64,000 bases of DNA from Shouchella hunanensis. GTDB taxonomy: Bacteria; Bacillota; Bacilli; Bacillales; Bacillaceae_D. Made by a program: the position numbers and the translations under genes. Location of the stretch: contig NZ_CP117834.1 of NCBI RefSeq assembly GCF_028735875.1, forward strand, positions 3,646,001 to 3,710,000, given 5' to 3'. The notes beneath the pieces were generated by a model, which searched no databases, was not told where the DNA came from, and saw nothing but the letters and a program-made list of their open reading frames with translations. Shown here in pieces: positions 24,765-34,736 of this stretch (position 1 is the first letter of the stretch; each line of letters opens with the position of its first letter).

Positions 24765-25665
24765 ATTTGTCTTTCTTTAGCCAGTTCAAACAAGCCAATT
24801 CCATTTGTGCAATGTATGGGTTAATTGTTTTGGGCTTACATACTTCTAAAGGCGTAAAAAGCCGCTCCACTTTCTCCGGTTGCCTCGATTCATACCAATC
24901 AGTTGGCTCAACGTTAGCATGTGAACAACGTGGATAAACAACACGAAGGGGCAAACTTTTTTTCACAGCACCATAATCCCCTCTTGAGCCAGTCGGTTCT
25001 ACTTCATCCATAAATTGATGAAATTGATACTGTAGCGTTGGATGATACAGTAGATGTGCTAATCGTTTCCCTAGTTCAATTCTTTTTATCGGATTTGCAA
25101 AGTCTTTAACGCATTCACCATACATTGTTTTCCTCGTACATGGCATTTGCGGAAAAAGAACATGGCTAAAATGAAGGTAAGACTCCATTTTATATAAAGC
25201 CGATTGAAAAAATGCTTCTACTTTTGACCGTTGAAACAAGTGCTCCTCTACCATCATTTGTTCATTAATAATGAGTGCATTCATAAGACGCCATTCATCT
25301 TTTTCTTCAATAAACCGATTCCATTCTCGTAGCATGAATAAAGAAACACCATATTCCTGTAGTGGTAACACATTCCACTTCCCAGTTCGTTTATATTTTT
25401 CGTACATCAGTAGCTGAGGATAGGCGTCTCGAAAAATAAGCCAGTTTGCCCGTTCATAAATCCAAGCAATGTTCTGACGTGTTGAACGAGTCAATAAAGA
25501 CTGAAATGGTTCAGTTGTTAAATCCGTTAAATTCCAGCCTGCATTACGAGACACCATCCCTGCTAAACGTGCCCAACGTATTTCTGGATGCTTACGTCCA
25601 AATTGCTCATACGCCTTTGTTCGTGCTATATTGTCAACATTAAAAGTAGCTACTCGTCGATCCAT
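24763..25665 (-). CDS. yppC: YppC-like protein (DUF2515)
   Basis: This 300-residue cytoplasmic protein has the DUF2515 pattern: NIARTKAYEQFGRKHPEIRW near the start, GMVSRNAGWNLTDL near 36-49, ANWLIFRDAYPQLL near 73-86, and TGSRGDY near the C-terminal third. Function is unknown. It is divergent from recU, as in B. subtilis. The ATG at 25665 has only a distant GAGGG, so the start is less certain than the frame. Confidence 0.85.
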   Translation of the reverse strand: MDRRVATFNVDNIARTKAYEQFGRKHPEIRWARLAGMVSRNAGWNLTDLTTEPFQSLLTRSTRQNIAWIYERANWLIFRDAYPQLLMYEKYKRTGKWNVLPLQEYGVSLFMLREWNRFIEEKDEWRLMNALIINEQMMVEEHLFQRSKVEAFFQSALYKMESYLHFSHVLFPQMPCTRKTMYGECVKDFANPIKRIELGKRLAHLLYHPTLQYQFHQFMDEVEPTGSRGDYGAVKKSLPLRVVYPRCSHANVEPTDWYESRQPEKVERLFTPLEVCKPKTINPYIAQMELACLNWLKKDK

Positions 25666-25827
25666 TTCATGTTTTCCCTCATTTTTTCATTAATTTTTCA
25701 ACAGATCGCGTGTTCTCTTCCGTTACTTTTTTCCATTGTATGTTAAACTATAGATTGGCTTACTAATTACCTTTCCTCGATCTCTTTAAAACCATGCGAA
25801 CAATTTTACCGGGAAGGTTGTGAGAAC

Positions 25828-26421
25828 TTGTCAATTCAATATCCTAATGGGAAACGCTATCGAACAAAACAAGAAATAAATAAGCCAAGTGCCTCTATTG
25901 CTTATGGTGGAAGAGGAATGTCTTTTGAAGCGGACATCGATGAATCGAATCAATTTTACTTAATGAAAGAAAAAGCAGTCATTCATAAAAAACCTACGCC
26001 AATTCAAATTGTTCAAGTGGATTACCCAAAGCGAAGTGCAGCGGTTATTAAAGAGGCCTATTTTAAACAAGCGTCTACCACCGATTATAATGGCGTATAT
26101 AAAGGTCGTTACATTGATTTTGAAGCAAAGGAGACAAAAAATAAGACGTCATTCCCTTTGCAAAATATCCATTCACATCAAGTCGATCATATGCGAACGG
26201 TTGTTCAACAACATGGAATTTGCTTTTTATTGATCCGGTTTTTCTATACGAAAGAAGTCTACTTGCTCGATGCAACCATGCTGATTTCTTTTTATGATAA
26301 CCAAAAAGAGCGAAAGTCTATAAAAAAAGCAGATATTGAAACATACGGTCATATTGTTCATACAGGATATCAGCCATTTGTTGATTATTTACGAACGGTC
26401 GATGAACTCTATATTAAGTAA
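25828..26421 (+). CDS. recU: Holliday junction resolvase RecU
   Basis: This 197-residue nuclease cuts four-way junctions during recombination and chromosome segregation. It shows the family signatures [36 protein letters not shown], and the catalytic [19 protein letters not shown] with Asp and Glu of the metal site. The N-terminus (YPNGKRY) matches B. subtilis RecU, which supports the TTG start at 25828. It is 20 nt upstream of ponA, the standard recU-ponA operon. Confidence 0.95.
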   Translation: MSIQYPNGKRYRTKQEINKPSASIAYGGRGMSFEADIDESNQFYLMKEKAVIHKKPTPIQIVQVDYPKRSAAVIKEAYFKQASTTDYNGVYKGRYIDFEAKETKNKTSFPLQNIHSHQVDHMRTVVQQHGICFLLIRFFYTKEVYLLDATMLISFYDNQKERKSIKKADIETYGHIVHTGYQPFVDYLRTVDELYIK

Positions 26422-26441
26422 GCATCAAAGGGGAGAAAAAG

Positions 26442-29120
26442 ATGGCAGATGAATACAAATCACGCCAAGAGCGAAAAACTGCGCAAACAACAAGTAAAAA
26501 AAGTAAAAAGTCAGCTGGAAACGGTGGAAATGGAGGCAATAAGCCAAAAAGGTCATTGCTAAAGAAAATGGTGCTTGCCTGTCTTATTTTGTTCGGTGTC
26601 GGCTTAATTGGTGGCGGTGTTGCCGTCGGCGTTATTCTTGCAAACGCACCTGACATTGAAAGAGAAAAGTTACTGCTTCCTCAATCCTTACAAGTACATG
26701 ATATGGATGATGAGCTTGTGTTCACGTTAACCGGCGGTGAGAATCGTATTAATGCAGACATTAACGACATGCCTGATCACCTTCAAAACGCATTTTTAGC
26801 GATTGAAGACCATCGCTTTCGTGACCACTTCGGTGTTGACGTCCGCCGTTTAGGTGGAGCCGTACTTGCCAATCTTCGAGAAGGGTTTGGTGCAGAAGGT
26901 GGTTCTACCATTACACAGCAGTTAGTGAAGAACTTATTCCTTTCACAAGATAAACAGTTAACAAGAAAAATTCAAGAAGCGTATTTAGCGATACAGCTTG
27001 AACGAATGTACTCAAAAGACGAGATCTTAGAGATGTACTTAAATCAAATTAACTTAGGCCCATCTGCAGGGTACGGAGTTCAGCTTGCTGCTGAAGCTTA
27101 TTTCGGGAAAGATGACTTACAAGACTTAACGATTGCAGACGCTGCTGTACTCGCTGCTATTCCGCAACGACCACGTGACTTTGACCCTGTAAGAAATCCA
27201 GAAACAAATGAACAGCGTCGTAACGTCGTTATTGACCGAATGGAACGGGAAGGGTTTATTTCAGCTGAAGAAGCTGAAGAAGCACGCAACACAGATATAA
27301 ATGATCAAATCAATTATACCGAAACAGAAAACTCAGGTTGGTATACATTTTATGATGAAGTGTTAAAAGAGCTTGACGACCTTGGGTTTACAACCGATGA
27401 GATTTACCATTCAGGTTTAAAAGTGTATACAACACTCGACACTGAAGCACAGGACTTGGTAGACGCTGTCTTAAAATCTGGTGAGTATGAAGGGTTACCG
27501 TTTCCAGACAACGAAGACTTTCGTGTTGGCGTCACTTTACTTGATACGAAATCAGGTGCTGTTCGGGCTATGGGAAATGGAACAGAAGAAAATGATGCCC
27601 GGGTAAACAACTACGCTTCTATTCAAACGAATCATGGCTCGGTTATGAAGCCACTACTTGGCTACGGACCGGTTATTGAAGAAGAACAATGGTCAACTGG
27701 TCATATTATTGCCGATGAGCCTTATAACTATGAAGTTGATGGCTCTCCTGTCAGAAATTATGATAATCAATTTAGAGGCAATATGCGCATGCGGCAAGCA
27801 TTAGCCGATTCACGAAACATCCCTGCTGTAAAAGCACTAAATGAAGTTGGACCAGATGCAGCTTTTGAGTTTTTGGAACGAATGTTTACGCCTAACTCTA
27901 ACGGTAATAATGAATCCGGTGTTCTTGGGACAGCAGAAGGATCGACAAAAGAAATTGCCGCAGCATATGCTGCCTTCGGAAACAACGGTGCTTATACTGA
28001 TCCGTACACGATTCGTAAAATCGTCTATCCAGATGGACGCGAAATTGACGTTCAGCCTGAAACAGAACAAGTAATGGAAGACTACACTGGTTATATGGTT
28101 ACGGATATGTTGAAATCAGTGATGACAGATGGAACCGGTACAAGTGCACAAGTGCCAAATGTGCCCATTGCTGGAAAAACTGGTACAGCAAACTTTACCA
28201 ATGATGAATTTGCCAACCTTAATGTAGCACCAGGTGATGGAGCATTCCCCGCCTCTGCTTTTACTGGTTACAGTACAGAATATACGTTGTCTACTTGGAT
28301 TGGCTTTACCGATCGACGTGGAGATAATTATTTAACAAACGACCACAATCAAATTACGCGTACTATTTTCCGCCATATTATGACGGGAGTCCACCAAGGG
28401 GTTCAAGCATCTGACTTTACAATGCCAGATTCGGTGGAACGTATTAGCGTTGAACGTGGAACAGGACAGTTACCAAGTGCAGGTACACCAAGTAGCGAAA
28501 TTGTCTCTGAGTTATTCGTGCGTGGAACAGGACCTTCTCAAGTATCGGAAGAGTTTGCCCAAGATATTCCTGACCCAAGCGGACTTGATTACAGTTACGA
28601 TGAAGACGCTGGCACACTAACCTTCTCTTGGTCCTACCCTGCTGATTTATTAGATAATGTTGAGTTTGAAACCTCTATTAGTTCAGGTTCATTAGATGTT
28701 TCACCAGATTCGTTAACTGCTACTGTTAGCGGCGTAAGTCCAGGAAGCTATACCTTTAGCATCCGTGCCCGAGCAACTGACGGAACGAGTGGTGCCAGTT
28801 CCTCGGTTTCAATAACCGCTACAATTGAAGACGAAGAAGAGAATGAAGAGGAAGAAGAAATTGAAGAGGAAGAAGAAATCGAAGAGGAACCACCAGAAGA
28901 AGAAGAGCCATCTCAAGATGAAGATAGTAATGGCGATGACACGAACGGTGAAAACGACAATGGTTCAACAGATGATGACTCTTCTAATGAAGACTCTTCC
29001 CCAGATGATGGTTCAAGCGATGGTGACGATACAGGTTCTGGAGAGCCAGCTGATCCTGGGAACGAAACGGGTGATACGGATTCAAACACTGACCAACAAG
29101 ATACAAATGAAGATGATTAA
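26442..29120 (+). CDS. ponA: Penicillin-binding protein 1A with long acidic tail
   Basis: This 892-residue bifunctional peptidoglycan synthase has a basic, Gly-rich cytoplasmic N-terminus, a membrane helix (43-66), a glycosyltransferase domain (catalytic Glu122 in AIEDHRF, then GGSTITQQLVKNL) and a transpeptidase domain (Ser400 in SVMKP, then SRN near 450, KTG at 579-581). A fibronectin-III-like domain follows (about 705-790). The last 100 residues are nearly all Glu, Asp, Ser, Gly and Asn and contain almost no basic residues. GGGGAG precedes the ATG. The tail should lie outside the cell, which would suit high pH or salt; that is inference. Confidence 0.95.
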   Translation: MADEYKSRQERKTAQTTSKKSKKSAGNGGNGGNKPKRSLLKKMVLACLILFGVGLIGGGVAVGVILANAPDIEREKLLLPQSLQVHDMDDELVFTLTGGENRINADINDMPDHLQNAFLAIEDHRFRDHFGVDVRRLGGAVLANLREGFGAEGGSTITQQLVKNLFLSQDKQLTRKIQEAYLAIQLERMYSKDEILEMYLNQINLGPSAGYGVQLAAEAYFGKDDLQDLTIADAAVLAAIPQRPRDFDPVRNPETNEQRRNVVIDRMEREGFISAEEAEEARNTDINDQINYTETENSGWYTFYDEVLKELDDLGFTTDEIYHSGLKVYTTLDTEAQDLVDAVLKSGEYEGLPFPDNEDFRVGVTLLDTKSGAVRAMGNGTEENDARVNNYASIQTNHGSVMKPLLGYGPVIEEEQWSTGHIIADEPYNYEVDGSPVRNYDNQFRGNMRMRQALADSRNIPAVKALNEVGPDAAFEFLERMFTPNSNGNNESGVLGTAEGSTKEIAAAYAAFGNNGAYTDPYTIRKIVYPDGREIDVQPETEQVMEDYTGYMVTDMLKSVMTDGTGTSAQVPNVPIAGKTGTANFTNDEFANLNVAPGDGAFPASAFTGYSTEYTLSTWIGFTDRRGDNYLTNDHNQITRTIFRHIMTGVHQGVQASDFTMPDSVERISVERGTGQLPSAGTPSSEIVSELFVRGTGPSQVSEEFAQDIPDPSGLDYSYDEDAGTLTFSWSYPADLLDNVEFETSISSGSLDVSPDSLTATVSGVSPGSYTFSIRARATDGTSGASSSVSITATIEDEEENEEEEEIEEEEEIEEEPPEEEEPSQDEDSNGDDTNGENDNGSTDDDSSNEDSSPDDGSSDGDDTGSGEPADPGNETGDTDSNTDQQDTNEDD

Positions 29121-29127
29121 GAATAGC

Positions 29128-29159
29128 AAAAAGCATAGGGGTTCATCCCTATGCTTTTT
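29128..29159. terminator. Bidirectional terminator between ponA and dynA
   Basis: AAAAAGCATAGGG (29128-29140) and CCCTATGCTTTTT (29147-29159) with loop GTTCAT. It overlaps the 3' end of the convergent dynamin gene. Confidence 0.87.
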
Positions 29160-32100
29160 CATTTACCCATCGTTGTAAGGTAGCGCGTTCTGCTTGAATG
29201 CTTTCTTGCATCGTATCTGTATGAAGCTGTCTGCGCTTCGTGATTTCTGCAGCGACCTTTCCTTCTAACAGTTGAGCTTGTTTCTCGAATAAGTGCTTCG
29301 TTACTCCATTTAGTGTTTGTTGAGTATGTTCCTCTTCTTCCCTTAAACCTGCACGCATTTGTTGAACGAGCTCTTCTACTAACGTTTCCTTCACTTGTTT
29401 CACACGACCGCCTTCAAAAAAATCTTTAAGCGATTGAAATGAACCAACATTTGACTGAATAGACAGTGTTGTTGTTAACGTCGCCTGTAGTGTCTCGAGT
29501 TGAATAGATTGTTTGGCATGTGGAAATTGAAAGCCGGGTACGGTTGCTTGAATGGATTGTTGCCATTCTTTTTTCCACTGCTCAAATGCCCGTTGGAGCA
29601 TCAGACTAATGCGCGTCATCGTTGCTTTTAATTCTTGATTAACATAAAAAACACTATCTTCATTCCATGTTGCTAATTGGGTGGCTAATACTTCCTTCTG
29701 TTTTTTTCGAGATGGGCCAACAATCGTAGCCACATTAACAAATTCAATGAAACGATCACGACTTACATAAGGAATGCGCTCTCGTAAATAAGCAAACAAT
29801 TCACTTGCCTCTTGCTCCACTTTCATATGAAATGATTTCCCATAATCTTGCTTAAATGAATCCAGCATCGTAGTTAGCTGCTGTTCAAATTGCTGTTGTT
29901 GCGCTTGCTTCTCTTCGTCCTTAAGCGCTGTAAACACTTCTGCTTCCTGCAAATACAGAAGATACTGTTTTACATTTGCCACAAATGACGTTCGGTTGGC
30001 TTCCTTTAACGACGTTAATAAGGGGCCATAAAGCTCTTGTTTAAAATCATTAAAGTCTGTTGATGCGGCTTCTTCTTCAAATACATTTTTACTTGAAAGA
30101 GAAAACAGTGCAGGTTGATCAATTCCTGCTTCTTCAAGTGAACGCATGACAAATGACTCCACACCGAGACGCTCTTGTTCATTTGCCGCTAAATCAATCG
30201 CATTTAAAACAAAATAGAGTTTTTTAGAGGCAAACTGCTTATTCATTTTCCCTAATTGCTCAATAAACTGTGCATCGGCTCGTGAAAAGGAATGGTTATA
30301 GTACGTTACATACAAAATCGCATCTGATGCTTTTACTTGTTCATAAGCGACATTTGTATGTCGACCATTAATGGAATTGACTCCAGGCGTATCCACTAAC
30401 GTCAAGCCTCGTTTCGTCCACTCACACTCATAATAGATGGTCGCATTAGCAATCAAACAAGCAACATCTTCATTCACAATTTTTTCACTTAAATCAGCCA
30501 GAGATACCACTTCAGCTTGCTCGATAAAGGACTCGAAGCGTTTCATACTTTTCTGTAACGTTTCAATATAGGACAAGGCTTGTTTTTTAGCTGCCGTTGT
30601 TGCCTGATACGTTTTCGTCCGAAAGCGTTGAAACTGTTCTAGCGTAAGTGACACGTCTAATAGCTGTGAAATCGATGCTAATTCACCGCGTAATTGTTCA
30701 TACGTTTTGTATTGAACAAAGACATCCCCATTTGCATAAGTCGATGTTGGCCGGGTTACGGTAGTCACCGTCGCCGTTGTTGGATGAGGAGAAGCTGGTA
30801 ATACTTTTTCACCTAATAATGCGTTTGCCAAACTTGATTTCCCTGCACTAAAAGCACCAAATAATGACAATGTGAATTGCTCTGTCTGAATATGCTTTAT
30901 TTCTTGCTCAAGCTGTTCATGCCAATCTTGGGTGTAGGCTGTTTTTTCAAATTGATTCATTACTGTTTGCACTTGTGCAATCGCTTCATCTGTTACACGA
31001 ATGCGTTCATTCGTCAGTCGACGCTCGGTTTTAGTAGTTGGTAGAAGTGTGGTTTCAGCATTTTGTTTCACTTGCTCTTTCCAAGACGAAGGGCTGTCTT
31101 CAAAATGAACCGTTTTTGTCATCATTTCCTTTAACGCATTAGAAAAAGCTCCTTTATCATCTCTTCGGTTTGCTTCCTTCACTAACCCACGAATGATGGT
31201 TTCTTTGCGCTCTTTAGCAGAGAGATAGTTTGACACATACGGCTTCATTGCATCAAGTTGCTGCCGCCTCTTATGTGCTTCTTGCTTTTTTCTTTCATCA
31301 TAAGCCTGCAATTGCTCTTCTGCGATGGTAAGCACGTCTAGGGCTTGCTTCTTCAACTGCCGCTTTATTTCTTCTGTTCGCTCTTTTGTATACTGGTAGA
31401 CAAAAGAGTCAGCGAACGTCGTCTTCGGCACAGCTTCTTCTAAAAAAGAAGGCGTTGCTGTAAATGAAAGGGATTGAACAGCTTCTAAAAAGACAGGTTG
31501 GTTTGTCATTTCTCCTAAAGGAAGCGATTGCAGAGATTGTCTGATGTGAAACACAAGCTGCTTGTTTATTTGGTCGTTAAGTTCATGTAATACCTCTTTT
31601 TGACGGTGGATTTTTTCCTGTGCAACCTTTCGCTTAGATGCAAAAAGACCGATTTTGAAATTCGGTCGCATGGCTTCAAGCCAGTTACCTGTTTTTTCTG
31701 TTAAGATTGAATTGAATACGGTTGCTTGTCGAAACAAATCGTCCCATTCCTGTAAATAATGCTGATGTCGAGCTGCTGAACCTTGCTCAGCTTGAGACAC
31801 TTTTTCAACATGTTGATCGTAATTCTCAATATCTGTTAACTGATAACCTTCTTCTTGGAGTGTTTCAGCAAAACGGGTGCGCTCTTCTATCCAATCATCC
31901 TCGACTCTTCGCTGAACCGATTTAAAAAAACTATATTCAATTTTTGTTTTTCCTGCTTCGACTAACTCATTTCCATAAAAAAACAGCGATAATAAAGCTG
32001 CTTTTAAACGCTCAAGTTCATCGTATGGGGACTGTTTAATTGTTGTAAAAAATAAGTCGTGATACGCAATTCCCCATTCCGCAAGTGTATCTAAAATACT

Positions 32101-32697
32101 TTGTTTGTAGCTTTGAAAAGACAACTCAGCATCATGATGTTTATCCACTTGGTTGACGACTATAAATAGGGGCTTTCCCTCATCAGAAAGTTGCTTTAAA
32201 AAGCCTAAATTGGTTTCGGACTTAACATGGTTGTAATCCATGACATAGAGTAAAATATCAGTCGTAAAGAGTGCTTCTAATGTTACTTGTTGGTGAGTCG
32301 GATCTGTTGAATCAACACCTGGTGTATCGACTAAGCTACCTGCATGTTGCAAAAACGGTATGGGCGCATAGATCATTAGTTTTTCAACATTTGCCCCGTC
32401 CATGGCGTAACGTTTGATAGCTGTCCAGTCAATTAGCCCTTGAAAAGACTTTTCTGTACCATCTGTATGCACAACAACTACTTTTAGATCACCATGGGCA
32501 ATCGTAATTTGATTGGCACTCGTTGGAATTGGACTTGTAGGTAAAATTGGCACACCTGTCACATGATTAATTAAAGACGACTTTCCAGCAGAAAAATGGC
32601 CACTTAATGCAATGGACAACGTGTTTTTACTTTGAATTCGTTTCCACTGAAGCTGCTCATTATCTGTTAAATTCGCATGCTCTTTTACTTCATTCAC
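29149..32697 (-). CDS. dynA: Dynamin-like membrane-remodelling GTPase DynA
   Basis: This 1182-residue protein is an internal duplication of two bacterial dynamin units. P-loops GHFSAGKSS (33-41) and GAFSAGKSS (614-622), switch regions LVDTPGVDS and LVDTPGVNS, and the G4 motifs NQVDK and NAIDLA are all visible. Each GTPase head is followed by a long helical stalk. B. subtilis DynA (YpbR) has the same fused form and length; it tethers and fuses membranes, and contributes to membrane repair and phage tolerance. It overlaps ypoC by 4 nt, a linkage different from B. subtilis, where ypoC borders ponA. Confidence 0.93.
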   Translation of the reverse strand: MNEVKEHANLTDNEQLQWKRIQSKNTLSIALSGHFSAGKSSLINHVTGVPILPTSPIPTSANQITIAHGDLKVVVVHTDGTEKSFQGLIDWTAIKRYAMDGANVEKLMIYAPIPFLQHAGSLVDTPGVDSTDPTHQQVTLEALFTTDILLYVMDYNHVKSETNLGFLKQLSDEGKPLFIVVNQVDKHHDAELSFQSYKQSILDTLAEWGIAYHDLFFTTIKQSPYDELERLKAALLSLFFYGNELVEAGKTKIEYSFFKSVQRRVEDDWIEERTRFAETLQEEGYQLTDIENYDQHVEKVSQAEQGSAARHQHYLQEWDDLFRQATVFNSILTEKTGNWLEAMRPNFKIGLFASKRKVAQEKIHRQKEVLHELNDQINKQLVFHIRQSLQSLPLGEMTNQPVFLEAVQSLSFTATPSFLEEAVPKTTFADSFVYQYTKERTEEIKRQLKKQALDVLTIAEEQLQAYDERKKQEAHKRRQQLDAMKPYVSNYLSAKERKETIIRGLVKEANRRDDKGAFSNALKEMMTKTVHFEDSPSSWKEQVKQNAETTLLPTTKTERRLTNERIRVTDEAIAQVQTVMNQFEKTAYTQDWHEQLEQEIKHIQTEQFTLSLFGAFSAGKSSLANALLGEKVLPASPHPTTATVTTVTRPTSTYANGDVFVQYKTYEQLRGELASISQLLDVSLTLEQFQRFRTKTYQATTAAKKQALSYIETLQKSMKRFESFIEQAEVVSLADLSEKIVNEDVACLIANATIYYECEWTKRGLTLVDTPGVNSINGRHTNVAYEQVKASDAILYVTYYNHSFSRADAQFIEQLGKMNKQFASKKLYFVLNAIDLAANEQERLGVESFVMRSLEEAGIDQPALFSLSSKNVFEEEAASTDFNDFKQELYGPLLTSLKEANRTSFVANVKQYLLYLQEAEVFTALKDEEKQAQQQQFEQQLTTMLDSFKQDYGKSFHMKVEQEASELFAYLRERIPYVSRDRFIEFVNVATIVGPSRKKQKEVLATQLATWNEDSVFYVNQELKATMTRISLMLQRAFEQWKKEWQQSIQATVPGFQFPHAKQSIQLETLQATLTTTLSIQSNVGSFQSLKDFFEGGRVKQVKETLVEELVQQMRAGLREEEEHTQQTLNGVTKHLFEKQAQLLEGKVAAEITKRRQLHTDTMQESIQAERATLQRWVNEKA

Positions 32698-33209
32698 AGC
32701 TGACTTCCTCTCTTTGACAATTTCTTCAAAAGATCGACACGCTCATTCAGCTTATTGAGGTCTTCCATAAAGGAGCAAAGCTGAACAAAACCCCGGTCTC
32801 CTTGTCCATGTAAAATAAATAGCACACGATCCACTGCATTTAGAGGTGCATGAGTAAACGTATGTACATCATGTGCTATTTGCGTTAATTTTACTCTTTG
32901 ACCATTTAACCAGAAAAGACTTTGTAGCATTAACGCTTTCATAATAAGCTGTTCATGAGCAATCTCTTTACCCTTTCCTTCTTTTATTAGAGCCAGATAC
33001 CGATCTTTCTGACAAGTAAAAGAATGCTGGAGTTCACGGATTGCTTCTGTTGTGTTGACTTCCCATGGTTTCGTAAATACTGTTATATCTTCAAAGAAAG
33101 GAAGGCTTAGCTGACGCGTTATAAAATCTTGCTGTGCGTCTACATAAACCTCTTCTCCTTCCCTATAAAAAGGGGCCACACAAAAAGAGGAAGGAACCTT
33201 TTTATACAT
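32694..33209 (-). CDS. ypoC: YpoC-like protein
   Basis: This 171-residue helical protein is recognised mainly by place and pattern: it lies directly behind nth as in B. subtilis and contains LPFFEDITVFTKPWEVN and the conserved central ALMLQSLFWLNGQ. Function is unknown. It overlaps nth by 8 nt and dynA by 4 nt, so dnaD-nth-ypoC-dynA is one translationally coupled unit. Confidence 0.8.
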   Translation of the reverse strand: MYKKVPSSFCVAPFYREGEEVYVDAQQDFITRQLSLPFFEDITVFTKPWEVNTTEAIRELQHSFTCQKDRYLALIKEGKGKEIAHEQLIMKALMLQSLFWLNGQRVKLTQIAHDVHTFTHAPLNAVDRVLFILHGQGDRGFVQLCSFMEDLNKLNERVDLLKKLSKRGSQL

Positions 33210-33861
33210 GATCCTTCACTCCTTTTAACCGTTTTTTCCCTTCTCTACACATAAAGGCCAAAGGACATTGCTGGCATTGAGGATTTTGTGCTTTACAATG
33301 ATAACGGCCAAAGAAAATCATTCGGTGATGGGCATCAGACCAATCGGCTTTCTCAATTTTCTTCTCAAGGGTTCCCTCTACTTGTTTAACAGAGTCTTTC
33401 CAACGACAAATGCCTAGACGCTTTGACACACGCTCTACATGCGTATCAACAGCAATGGCTGGGATGTTAAACGCAACACTTGTAACGACATTGGCGGTTT
33501 TTCTTCCAACACCTGCAAGTGCCTCTAAATCTTCCCGAGCAGACGGAACCTCTCCATTATGATCATCGAGTAACGATTGAGCCATTTTTTTTATGTTTTT
33601 TGCTTTATTTCGATATAAGCCAATTGACCTTATATCCAATTGTAGTTCCTCTATTGGAACTGCACAGTAATCTTCGGGTGATCTATATTTAGCAAACAAA
33701 CTCGGTGTTACACGATTTACTAGCGCGTCTGTACATTGAGCAGATAGCATAACGGCTACGAGTAATTCAAACGGATTATCGTGAACCAGTTCACACTCTG
33801 CTTCAGGGAACATTTCTCCCATTTTATCAACGACAAATTGGGTATCTTTTTTCGATAACAT
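33202..33861 (-). CDS. nth: Endonuclease III
   Basis: This 219-residue base-excision repair glycosylase/AP lyase acts on oxidised pyrimidines. The helix-hairpin-helix LAGVGRKTANVV includes catalytic Lys121, and Asp139 lies in VDTHVERVSKRLG. The C-terminal 4Fe-4S ligands appear as CKAQNPQCQQCPLAFMC. Length is normal. The gene lies 10 nt after dnaD. Confidence 0.95.
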   Translation of the reverse strand: MLSKKDTQFVVDKMGEMFPEAECELVHDNPFELLVAVMLSAQCTDALVNRVTPSLFAKYRSPEDYCAVPIEELQLDIRSIGLYRNKAKNIKKMAQSLLDDHNGEVPSAREDLEALAGVGRKTANVVTSVAFNIPAIAVDTHVERVSKRLGICRWKDSVKQVEGTLEKKIEKADWSDAHHRMIFFGRYHCKAQNPQCQQCPLAFMCREGKKRLKGVKDHV

Positions 33862-33871
33862 CGTGCTCTCC

Positions 33872-34588
33872 TTACAAATTTTCTAACCAATTAAATCCCG
33901 GTATGTTTTCTGATTGTTTTGCAGTCTGGCGTTTTTCTTTGTTGACAGGTAAAGTGTTTTTCTTTCTAAACCGTTCGCTGTGGGCATGTGCCTGTTCAAC
34001 GGTTCGAATGCCATTGCGCTGCCATTCAAACAAAATGCGATCAATGTAGCGGAAATTCAATTTACCTGAGATTACAGCTTCCTTTAATGCGGCTTGAATT
34101 AATTCAACTGTATAGGTATCTTGGTCAATCCACATGGAAATCGTTTCTACTTCAATCGGGGATAGTGGTCTGGCAAACTCTTGTTCGAATTGCTGAAAAA
34201 GTTGCCCTTCTATTTCTTCTGTTTTCGTTCCTTCATTTTCACTTTGTTTTGTCTCTAAGTAATCGATTAATTGAAGCCATAGCGGGTCAAGTGAACAATA
34301 TTCATACACCATGTTCGTTTCGTCGTCGCGCTTGTTTTTAATTGACAATAACCGCTTACGGACGAGCTGACCAATTTTTTCAGCGCATTCTTCAATCGAA
34401 AGCGTCATTTGTTCACTTAACGTTTGCGGAGTTGGAAACGAATCACCGTTATCAATTAATCGTTGAATTTGTATAAGAAGAACAAGCTCCGTCTCGTTCA
34501 TATTTAACTCTGTATAATGCTTTAACAGTAAATGGGGCACAGTGACTTGCTTTTGCTGAACCCATTTTAATAAGACTGTATCATCCAC
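33872..34588 (-). CDS. dnaD: DNA replication initiation protein DnaD
   Basis: This 238-residue protein has an N-terminal winged-helix domain (TVPHLLLKHYTELNMNETE) and a C-terminal DDBH2 domain with FARPLSPIE, then LKEAVISGKLNFRYIDRIL, and the final FNWLE. It helps load helicase at oriC and at restart sites. The GTG at 34588 has AGAGGTGG 5 nt upstream; the TTG six codons earlier would place that ribosome site inside the gene, so I prefer the shorter start. The asnS-dnaD-nth order is as in B. subtilis. Confidence 0.92.
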   Translation of the reverse strand: MDDTVLLKWVQQKQVTVPHLLLKHYTELNMNETELVLLIQIQRLIDNGDSFPTPQTLSEQMTLSIEECAEKIGQLVRKRLLSIKNKRDDETNMVYEYCSLDPLWLQLIDYLETKQSENEGTKTEEIEGQLFQQFEQEFARPLSPIEVETISMWIDQDTYTVELIQAALKEAVISGKLNFRYIDRILFEWQRNGIRTVEQAHAHSERFRKKNTLPVNKEKRQTAKQSENIPGFNWLENL

Positions 34589-34686
34589 AACTACCACCTC
34601 TAACAACTCTTAGTATAACACGTTTACTTCTCTTGAAGCAGTAGAAAACAAGTAGTGATTTTAAGGAATTGCTCCTTTTTACAACT

Positions 34687-34732
34687 AAAAAACACCTTAC
34701 GTGCATTTTACTATGCGGTAAGGTGTTTTTTT
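34687..34732 (-). terminator. Terminator after asnS
   Basis: AAAAAACACCTTAC (34687-34700) pairs with GTAAGGTGTTTTTT (34718-34731), with an inner GCAT/ATGC stem. T-runs on both sides. It ends asnS before dnaD, so dnaD needs its own promoter or read-through. Confidence 0.82.
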
Positions 34733-34736
34733 ATTG

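Noticed and set aside
28825-29178. 117-codon Lys/Met-rich plus-strand frame at the end of ponA
   Set aside because: It is the +1 reading of the Glu/Asp repeat codons of the PBP1A tail, not an independent gene.
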